This document shows, one piece after another, positions 56,201 to 64,000 of a stretch of DNA of 64,000 nucleotides. Made by a program: the position numbers and the translations under genes. This DNA is from Gyromitra esculenta. Taxonomy: Eukaryota > Ascomycota > Pezizomycetes > Pezizales > Discinaceae. The stretch's first letter is position 1. The number at the start of each line of letters is the position of its first letter. Below the pieces are notes generated by a model that was given only the letters and a program-made list of their open reading frames with translations, made no database searches and had not been told where the DNA came from. The stretch spans positions 1 through 64,000 of the forward strand of contig JBCAML010000008.1 in the NCBI GenBank assembly GCA_038503075.1. The letters are read 5' to 3'.

Positions 56201-57154
56201 GCAAAGGATGAGGCCGGAAACACGGCATTACATCTTGCAGCTTTTAAGGGATATGAGAAGATGATAGGGGTGCTTCTAGGCAAAGTGGACATCGAGATGG
56301 TGGGGACGGTAAAAAAGGGTATACAGAGCACGGCACTACATATTGCAGCTTTCGATGGACATGAGAAGGTAGTAGAGATGCTCGTGAAAGGCGGAGCAGA
56401 TATCACGTCGACGGATAGCTTCGGATACACTGTAATACGCGTCGCAGTCACTTATGGGCAAGAGGAGGTGGTAGAGATGCTTTTAGACAAAGTGGACATC
56501 GAAGCGGTGGGGCCGGTATCCCGCGATATACAGGGCACGGTGCTGAATATGGCAGCTTTTGAAGGGTATGAGAAGGTGGTGGAGGTGCTCATCAAAGGCG
56601 GTGCGGATACCACATCGAAGGATAGTAATGGATACACTGCGCTTCACCGCGCGGCATCAAAAGGGCATGAAAAAGTAGTAGAGTTGCTTCTGGGCAAAGT
56701 GGACATCGAGTCGGTGGTAACGGAGACATGGGAAAAAGAACTGCAGGTCACGGCACTACATCTTGCAGCTTTCCATGGACATAGAAATGTAGTGGAGGTG
56801 CTTTTGAGAGGTGGTGCGGACGTTAAATCGAAGAATAGTGATGGATATACTGCGCTGCACATTGCCGCTCAGTCTGGACATAGCAAGGTCTTAGGGGCGC
56901 TTTTAGGCAGTATCGGCGTTGAAGAGAGGAGTGGCGATGGATATACAGCACTGCACTTAGCAGCCCGGTATGGGAAAGACGAGGCCGCGAGGAGGCTTTT
57001 GGGTGGCGGTGCGGACGTTAAAGCGAAGGATAAAGATGGTCTCACCGCGACGCAAATTGCAGCGAAATTTAGACGCCCAGGACTTGCAGAATTTCTTTTG
57101 AAGGTGCCAGAAACAATGGTGGAAGGTGAAGCGGACATTCAAATCGAGGGTTGA
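53253..57154 (+). pseudogene. Large ankyrin-repeat gene with a stop codon and a frameshift
   Basis: One coding sequence of about 1,300 codons is broken twice. The first break is a TAA at 53883-53885, in the same frame on both sides. The second is a one-base loss near 55963-55967, after GHRE and before the continuing ankyrin consensus. The first 210 residues and the next 270 or so form a non-repeat N-terminal region (LNELEAILCLWISS, RYFGWVS, IPAFSVVDKLVYPHQAYIEA). From about 54880 on there are roughly 20 ankyrin repeats. Repeats between 55080 and 55740 are 35 residues long instead of 33, with insertions such as AEPAFYSG. Repeats after 55967 alternate canonical units with longer ones (KVDIE..G). 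Ankyrin arrays bind protein partners; in fungi many such proteins belong to STAND-like recognition families, but no NACHT is visible here. The start at 53253 is tentative. Both lesions could be assembly errors; otherwise it is a young pseudogene. Confidence 0.75.
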
Positions 57155-57704
57155 GGGGGGTTCTGCGGCGTCGTATACGCACTGGAAGAGTTAGGGGGTT
57201 GGTTGTAGCTGCTACCAGCATTTCTTGGATTTCTTGGATTTATTCATTTTCTAAAGGATTTATCATGCCAGCGTTAGGCTTACGTTCAGTACATGTGGTT
57301 TTGCTACGCTTCCTCTCGTTTCTCTCACCAATCTCTGTTTTTTTATGCTTCGTCTCTGTTTTCTTTCCTTGACCTATCAAGTTGAATTTTAGTTATGGGT
57401 TTAGCTGCGAGATGTAGTGTCGCTGCGAGATCCGGGTGGCAAGGATCATTGACTTGAATGAAGATATCGACATACTTTACGTGTATGTATGCATTGTTCA
57501 TAGAGTGGGATGGATGGCTGAGCCGGGCCAATGATCCGTATGTGTGTTTTGTGGAACGAGAAGCCAAGCCTTGCACCAATCCAACCGAAGACTAGCTTCC
57601 GCTGAGCCTCCCCCGCAACTCCACCCCAACGTCGCCTCCGCCATCACACCACGCCTCGCCGCATCCCCGCTCAATCCGCCCAGACGCCCTGCTGCACCGC
57701 CGCC
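57155..57704. other. Intergenic region upstream of SEC65
   Basis: No gene supported. The last 130 bases form a C-rich leader (CCCCGCAACTCCACCCC) typical of this genome's expressed genes. Confidence 0.45.
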
Positions 57705-58517
57705 ATGTCCCGCCATGCCCGCATTGAAGAGGTCTCCGACTCAGATCCCGAAGAAATGGACATAGCCCTCTTCGACCCCCGCAACGCTGCTGCAGCTCCC
57801 CCGTCCTACGCCCAGTCTACGCACATCCCAGGCCGCCCCTTCCCTCCCCCCAATGCCGGTTCCAACCCCACCCTTCTGGACCCAGCACGCCTCCCAACGT
57901 CCTCCGACCCTTCGACCCAATACGTCAATGCCGGCGACGCGAACGCCTACAAAGCGTTCCAGTGCCTTTACCCCGTCTACTTCGACGTCTCCCGTTCCCG
58001 CGGCAAGGGACGTCGCGTCCCTAAGTCTCTCGCCGTCCCCAACCCCCTCGCCCGAGAAATTGTCGATGCCTGTGCCTCACTGAAGCTGAAGACCGTGTTC
58101 GAGCCCGGCAAGACGCACCCGAAAGACTGGGCGAATCCAGGCCGTGTTCGGATCTTGCTGAAGGAGGAAGACGGGGAGCTGAAGCACGCAACTATCAAGA
58201 ACAAGATCATGCTATATAAGGCGGTGGCGGAGTACCTGCAGAGCCATCCTACGACCAAGGAAGCGCCGCTGAGACTGCGGTTGCCGAATATGCCGTTTGA
58301 CGGGAAGCCGCCGGAGCCACCGGCGGTGCCGAGGGGGTGGAAGATGGGGACGATACTACCGCTGCATAGTGCTGCGGTGAGTGGTGGAGGGGTGAGCGAT
58401 GATATTTTCAAGGAGATGATGAGGGATATGGGGGTGCCGGGGATGGAGGCGGGGCCGAGCGGGGGAGATCAGGTCGTAAAGAAGGAGAAAAAAGAGAAGA
58501 GGAAGGGGAAGCGGTAA
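57705..58517 (+). CDS. SEC65: Signal recognition particle subunit SRP19
   Basis: An intron-free frame of 270 residues. A disordered Pro/Ser-rich head (1-80) precedes the SRP19 domain (about 88-170): FQCLYPVYFDVSRSRGKGRR, VPKSLAVPNPLAREI, LKTVFEPGKTHPKDWANPGR and VRILLKE. These are the residues that contact helices 6 and 8 of SRP RNA. The C-terminus is Lys-rich (KKEKKEKRKGKR). SRP19/Sec65 assembles Srp54 onto the SRP for cotranslational targeting to the ER. The start is the first ATG after the C-rich leader and leads directly into SRHARIEEVSDSDPEEMD, a common beginning of fungal Sec65. The length is typical of fungi. Confidence 0.95.
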   Translation: MSRHARIEEVSDSDPEEMDIALFDPRNAAAAPPSYAQSTHIPGRPFPPPNAGSNPTLLDPARLPTSSDPSTQYVNAGDANAYKAFQCLYPVYFDVSRSRGKGRRVPKSLAVPNPLAREIVDACASLKLKTVFEPGKTHPKDWANPGRVRILLKEEDGELKHATIKNKIMLYKAVAEYLQSHPTTKEAPLRLRLPNMPFDGKPPEPPAVPRGWKMGTILPLHSAAVSGGGVSDDIFKEMMRDMGVPGMEAGPSGGDQVVKKEKKEKRKGKR

Positions 58518-59236
58518 TCATCGGGGCTTTGGGTATGCAGCGAGGATGTAAATATATCAAAATGCTATTTTACGAAGGAAAGCGAGTGTTGGTGGGGCTG
58601 GGGTGTTTTTTTTGCACGCAGGGTATACACGCGGACTGCCACGAGAAGGCTAACGAGCTTCATGCTCTAGAAAAGTAGTTGCCATGTTACTAATGGGATA
58701 CATTTGTGCGCGACTGGTACATGGTGTATGACGGAGAGGACGGCGTAATTAAACTCCATCATACAGTGTCATCGGGTAGACACCAATACATGCAGTTATC
58801 TGTTACATGGATAAGATCGATTCTCAATAACACACTTACCAGATCCTTTCGAATCCCCAATTTCACCCTCGCTGTAGGCACTGCAGACACTACCATTGAC
58901 CACAGCTACAAGGCTGGAGTGCATGAGAACATATTACTACCTCCTGAGGAATACATCTGGCCTAACCGCAGGCAGAGTCTAAGATGTGACACCTGTGATT
59001 GATTGCTGGCTACTGAAATCGCGGCTTTATAGTCTCACGAACAAAGCCCACACCAAGAAAGATCTATGCCCTATATATCCAACAAACTCTCAAATCAGCA
59101 GCACGAGTGATAAATCGTGATCTCGATAGAAAGATGTTCATTCATATAAATATATCGCTCCAGCAGTTCGCCAAGGAAATATGCACAATGCGCATATTTC
59201 CACATTATCACGTCAATGGCAAGGCACGGCGACCTA
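58518..59236. other. Intergenic region between SEC65 and the ankyrin gene (convergent)
   Basis: No gene supported. It has AT-rich 3' flanks. A short frame at 58706-59002 has no features. Confidence 0.4.
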
Positions 59237-60778
59237 TCAGTTACTATCGGTTGGGTCAGTAGGCCCAAAGAGTGCCCTTGTACGGACCTGACCGCGAACT
59301 GCCCAGCGATCTAGTGAAGAGAAACGATTGAGATTAGCCACCCATCTCGAATAGTAATAGGAAATCCTATTTCGAAAAGACAAGGCGATATACCTTTCTT
59401 TCTATCATCCTTCTTCTCCGCTTTCTCACTCAAATGCAGTTGCACGTAGTATCTCCTCTTCTCTCGTTGCCGCTCCCTTATTCGGTCTAATTTTAGATCC
59501 CAGTCCTCTCCTTTACCCACTTGCGCTAAGTATTGGTGGTTTAAATTAGTATCGCATGGACTGATTGTTGAATTTGAGGGGTCATCAGTCGACTTACGTT
59601 TGTACTTTAGTAGTCTCATTTCATGCCTCTCTAATCCTCTCATTTGCTTTTCGGTCATCGCTCTCCGCCTAATAATTAAATCCGCAGGCTTAACCAGACC
59701 GTCTAGGTTCTTGACTTTGGAGAGAAAACGGAGGGATTAGCATGATGCACAAGATGATATCGCGATTATCCACTCAGCAAATAATTTACTTACTCGTTCT
59801 ATTCTCGTAGAGTTGTACAACCTCCTCATCTGGAATACACCCATCATTGTTCATAATCTCGGCATTGGCTCCCATTTGACGCAGCACCGCTACCGTCTTG
59901 AAAGCTTCGCATTCTGCTGCTATATGAAGCGGTGTTCTGCCCGTGGAGTCCTGAACATCAGGGTTGGCCCCCTTCTTGAGAAGCATATGTGCCACTATAT
60001 ACTGGTCGTTTATCGCCGCAAGATGGAGGGGAGTAATACCGCCAGGCTCCACAGCATCGACATCAGAGGTTTGAAACAGATCCAGAAATATCTCCAAAAT
60101 CCTTTTCCTCTTCAGTCGGGTTGCGTGGTGAATTAAAGTAGTATCAACGCCTCTCGGAGGACCCAACTTGGCTCCAGCAGCCAGCAGGATTTCTACCATG
60201 GCCACGACGTTCCTTCTCGTTGCGGTGTAGAGTGGGGTTTCCCCGTGTATGTCATCGGCTTCGATATTGGCTCCTGCGTCTAGCAGTACCTGCAGTACTC
60301 CCTTCTTTTTGTTCCAGATTGCGTGGTGCAGCGGCGTGAAGCCTTGATCATCAGCAGCGTTGATATCTGCTCCGAAATCTAAGAGCAGCTGGACCGCTTC
60401 TGCCTCACCCTGTGCCGCTACTAGGTGGAGCGCGGTCTGTCCGTCCTCGTTTCGGGCATTGATATCAATAAGCCTTTTTTCTAATATTAGTCTAGCTTCG
60501 TCTTCCTTCCAAGGATCGACTGCCCAGTGAAGCGCTGTTCCTTGTTTCGGTATTCGGGCAGGACTCTGATCGAATGGGCTTCGGAAAGGTAGTTTCTTCT
60601 TCTTGGGCTTTCTGATTATCTCAGGTGATTTCTCGTTCAACGGTACGCCTCCTGCTTTGAAACCGCCTGGTGACACCGCTTCTCGCCCCTGCTTGCTAGC
60701 CAGGGCCAGAGCTACTGACGGTGGCGGAGGATTAGGGTCGATTGGTTGTAGGTCAACGACGGAGCGTTTTATCCTCAA
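59237..60778 (-). CDS. Ankyrin-repeat protein with basic C-terminal coiled coil
   Basis: Exons 59794-60778, 59394-59714 and 59237-59310, with introns of 79 and 83 bp (GTAAGT...AAAG and GTATAT...CTAG, both phase 1), encode 459 residues. About seven ankyrin repeats (residues about 78-325) include GQTALHLVAAQGEAEAVQLL, GFTPLHHAIWNKKKGVLQVL, GETPLYTATRRNVVAMVEIL and GRTPLHIAAECEAFKTVAVL. After NLDGLVKPADLIIRRR the tail becomes highly charged (MRLLKYKRKS, then LDRIRERQREKRRYY), likely a coiled coil or nucleic-acid-binding segment. The closing exon is the least certain: an unspliced reading would end in a different short tail. The gene is divergent to POB3 and, unlike the larger ankyrin gene nearby, has no lesion. 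Function is unknown. Confidence 0.78.
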
Positions 60779-61225
60779 GAAACGGCGGTCCAGTCGAAAG
60801 AAGGGTTCAAGATCTTTTGGAAATTATAACTATTCAGCAACAGCAAGACCTACTTTCTTCGAGAAACCAACTAACCAGGAACCACATACAGAATGAGGGT
60901 CGCTTTGCTCTTCTAGCAATTGTCCCAAAATAGCTTATATTCATAGTGAATTTATTTATTTTGTCTATCCGTCGAAATACTTGGTTATCGCTTTCGACTG
61001 GGATGTGGGAATTGATTAGCAACGTCCGTGGTTTCTACGAAATTTCAATATCACGTGATAGTTACCCGGCCTAGAGACGCGTTAGTGACTGACTTAGCAT
61101 CCGTTCCCCCTGCGCGCCTTCTCGACAACAAACTCTCTTTGACAAAGAAGTTCATCCGCCTCGCTCACTTCCTCTCGCCTTCCATATCAACCTCCATCCA
61201 CCGCTACGAATCAATTTACGAAATC
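60779..61225. promoter_or_regulatory. Divergent upstream region of the ankyrin gene and POB3
   Basis: A 447-bp region separates the two starts. The POB3 side has a C/T-rich leader (CCGCCTCGCTCACTTCCTCTC near 61158-61200). No other gene is supported. Confidence 0.5.
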
Positions 61226-63199
61226 ATGCCTGGCGATTACGAAACCTTTGAAAACATCTACCTGGACCTTTCACGCCAGCCGGGCAAATGTCGATTTGCT
61301 GCGAGCGGGATGGGGTGGAAGCCCAGCGGTGGCGAGACCTGGACATTGCAGAATACGGAAATCAGTAATGCGCAGTGGTCGAGAGCTGCCAGGGGCTATG
61401 AAGTGAAGATTTTCACGAGGACTATGGGGATTGTACAGCTTGACGGATTTCAGTCGAATGTGAGAAACCTATTTTTTATTTTTCATTGGTTTAGTGTTGC
61501 TCGGTTCTAGATCCCCTGAGAGAGATTCCGAAAATCTGAATTGTTTTTTTATTATTATTTTTTGGTTTGGGGGGGGAGGCAATAGCTAATGAGATATTAT
61601 CTTTTTCAGGACCTCGAGAGAATCAAAGACACCTTGAAAGCCTACTACAAAATAAATCTTGACCAGCGAGAACACGCTCTCAAGGGCTGGAATTGGGGGA
61701 AGGCGGAATTTTCGAAGCAAGAGCTCTACTTCAACGTCGCCAATAAGCCCGCATTCGAGATACCATTTTCCGAGGTGTCGAACTCTAACTTGGCCGGAAA
61801 GAACGAGGTTGCTGTAGAATTCGCCACTGCCGATGGCACCACTGGTGCGACCAATGGAGAGCACGGCAGGAGGAAGAAGAAGAGCATCCAGCTAGACCAG
61901 CTAGTCGAGATGAGATTCTACGTACCAGGGACGGTCAAGAAGGGAGAAGGTGACGAGGACGGTAGTGATAAGGAGGGCGAAGGAGAGGAGATGAGCGCAG
62001 CAAACTTGTTTTACGATACCTTGAAAGAGAAGGCCGATATCGGAGAGGTCGCCGGCGACACATATGCTACATTCTTGGATATTCTCTTCCTCACTCCAAG
62101 GTATATTCGTCTTCTGTACTGGAAGATTTCACAATACTCACAAGCTTTAACAGAGGTCGTTATGACATCGACATGTATGAAACTTCTTTCCGTCTCCGAG
62201 GAAAAACCTACGACTACAAGATCCAATACGACAATGTTAAAAAGTTTTTCCTTCTCCCGAAACCCGACGATGTCCACCACATGATCGTGATTGGTCTGGA
62301 TCCTCCGTTACGACAAGGTCAGACGAAATATCCCTTCTTGGTCATGCAATTCAAGCGCGAGGAGGATATGGAGTTTGATTTGAACATCACGGAGGAGGTA
62401 TTAAAGGAGAAGTACGACGGGAAGCTCCAAATGCACTATGAGAGTTCTGCGTACCAAGTCGTGGCACAGATCTTTAAGGGTTTAACCGGCAAAAAGATCA
62501 CCACGCCCTCCAGGGATTTCAGCAGCCATCACCAGCAATCCGGTGTCAAGTGTTCTCTCAAGGCAAACGAAGGTCACCTCTTTTGCTTGGACAAGGCATT
62601 CTTGTTTGTGCCTAAGCCTGCGGTCTTTGTGGCATTTGATAGAATCGCCCACGTTACCATGTCTCGGTAAGTTACCCCAAAGCCAAAACCTCCACCGCCG
62701 AGTCCTAATATTCCTTTTCAGTGTTGGTGGTTCCGTCTCTGCATCTCGCACATTTGACGTTACCGTAACCCTTAAACAAGGTGAGGGCGGCGGAGAATAT
62801 CAATTCAACAACATCAATCGCGAAGAACAATCCTCACTCGAAGACTTCTTCAAGACCAAAAACCTCCGCATCAAAAACGACCTCGTCGACGACTCCAACG
62901 CGTTGCTTCAAGCAGCGCTTGAAGACGAAGACGACGACATGGACGAAGATGTTGCCGTTGCCCGAGCTGATCGTGGATCCGCTGACGAGGATGAGGAGTC
63001 CGTTGATGAAGACTTCCAAGCCGAGTCAGAGTCAGATGTCGCAGAGGAGTATGATTCTGCACATGAGAGTAGCGGGAGCAGCGATGATGAAGCAGGACCC
63101 GATGCGGCAGCGGATGCAGATGAGGATGAAGAAATGGAGGATGCGCAAAGCGAGGCGGAGGCGCCAGCGAAGAAAAAGGCAAAGACTAGTAAAAAATGA
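61226..63199 (+). CDS. POB3: FACT complex subunit POB3 (SSRP1 family)
   Basis: Four exons, 61226-61459, 61610-62100, 62154-62666 and 62722-63199, with introns of 150, 53 and 55 bp and matching phases, encode 571 residues. The N-terminal Pob3 domain starts MPGDYETFENIYLDLSRQPG. The SSRP1 region carries EFSKQELYFNVANKPAFEIP and TYATFLDILFLTPRGRYDID. The middle PH-like tandem has FFLLPKPDDVHHMIVIGLDP and GVKCSLKANEGHLFCLDKAF, and the domain ends near FDVTVTLKQG. A long acidic tail of Asp/Glu/Ser closes the protein, ending in a Lys-rich PAKKKAKTSKK. As in other fungal Pob3 proteins, there is no HMG box. FACT (Spt16-Pob3) reorganises nucleosomes during transcription and replication. The length is typical. 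Confidence 0.96.
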
Positions 63200-64000
63200 C
63201 TATCCGACATGCAAGTTAGAGAGTCAAAGTAGGTGATGATTTGTCTTTATTTTTGATTGGGCTCAAAATAAGCGTCGGTATTGCAATTTCTACTGTTAGC
63301 AAGGGGATTCTAGTCGGGGGGAAGAGGAAATGACAGGTTGTTTTTGGTGGCTGTATCATAGTTAAAACGAGGTTGTGATTTCTTTCTTTTTCTTTCAATA
63401 GTTATGCGGCTTGACTGCATATAGGGAGATTGGGTAGTAGTTTAATTTTCAATAGCCCCTCACAAATATAAATTAGGAACGGTACTGGGACCAATTCAAG
63501 ATTTAGGCCTATAAAAGTGGAGGCTGAAGATTCAGCACGAAGTTGCTAGGCGATGATTACATGACAGAAACAGTTGCTCCCCCAATCCACCCCTCGCGTT
63601 TAGGAATGTTGATTGGGTAACGGCGAGAAAGCCACGGTATCCATAGGCCCTGTGAGCAAGTGCAATTCGTCGAGGTAGCTATGAGTGATTTCATATGATT
63701 TAAAACTAAGTTTGGTCCATGAACACGGCTTGAGAACCGACCAGACCACCGCAAAACTATTAGGTTAATTTGATTCAAGGATAAGTCGGTATAACACCAT
63801 GATATCGGAGATGGTATGGAAAACCGAACAAAGTATCATTAGCGGTGGCATAACGGATGGAGCAGATACATGCAGTTTTGTCTACTTGAAACGTGTGCAA
63901 CTTTTTGTTCAAATCCCAACTATCGCTCTAGTAGAAGGGACCTAGTTCAAGGCGGAACGGGCTGGGGCATACGGTGACTACATGCATTCCGGTTCACAGG
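63200..64000. other. Gene-free stretch downstream of POB3
   Basis: 3' flank of POB3 and intergenic DNA; no gene supported up to the end of the window. Confidence 0.4.

Noticed and set aside
1..64000. CRISPR arrays, rRNA operons, bacterial-type promoters or riboswitches
   Set aside because: No regularly spaced identical repeats and no rRNA-like sequence were seen. The intron-bearing genes are eukaryotic, so bacterial features are not expected.

Overview
The window is the left end of a chromosome of a filamentous ascomycete (Pezizomycotina). It opens with a C-rich telomere tract. Nearly every gene is interrupted by short GT-AG introns of about 47-130 bp. The recognisable genes are fungal: a GH128 glucanase, the cellular reverse transcriptase rvt, a Helo-like-domain protein, SPC3, PRP18, GCS1, SAP18, EMC6, SEC65 and POB3. 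The class cannot be fixed from sequence alone. Most gene models below were joined by hand from exons whose phases match; they are not backed by transcripts.

Layout. 0-6.5 kb: telomere (TTTAGGG-type with length variants), a subtelomeric gene broken by one stop codon (possible PD-(D/E)XK nuclease relative), and two degenerate tandem-repeat fields. 6.5-24.4 kb: a gene-poor accessory zone with a secreted GH128 enzyme, rvt, a small secreted eight-cysteine protein, a tRNA-derived SINE-like element, a MITE, and an 818-residue Helo-like protein. 28-31.4 kb: a divergent pair, a NYN-domain RNase-like protein and an R3H protein. 33.5-40.3 kb: a tandem array of about six copies of an unrecognised three-exon gene of about 100 codons, all on the minus strand, disturbed by a fold-back element and a MITE. 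41.5-49 kb: a compact housekeeping block (SPC3, PRP18, GCS1, SAP18, EMC6), bracketed by two inverted copies of a 355-365 bp repeat. 49.8-53 kb: a cluster of at least six short inverted-repeat elements. 53.2-64 kb: a long ankyrin-repeat pseudogene, SEC65, a second ankyrin gene, and POB3.

Functionally, the housekeeping genes act in ER translocation and membrane insertion (SEC65, SPC3, EMC6), splicing (PRP18), Arf traffic (GCS1) and chromatin (SAP18, POB3). They have no operon-like relationship. The accessory part is what distinguishes this chromosome end: rvt about 10 kb from the telomere, the tandem family of small genes, the Helo-like and ankyrin genes (classes often linked to fungal self/non-self recognition), and the density of TA-flanked MITEs. 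The strongest candidate for something undescribed is the small-gene array at 33.5-40.3 kb.
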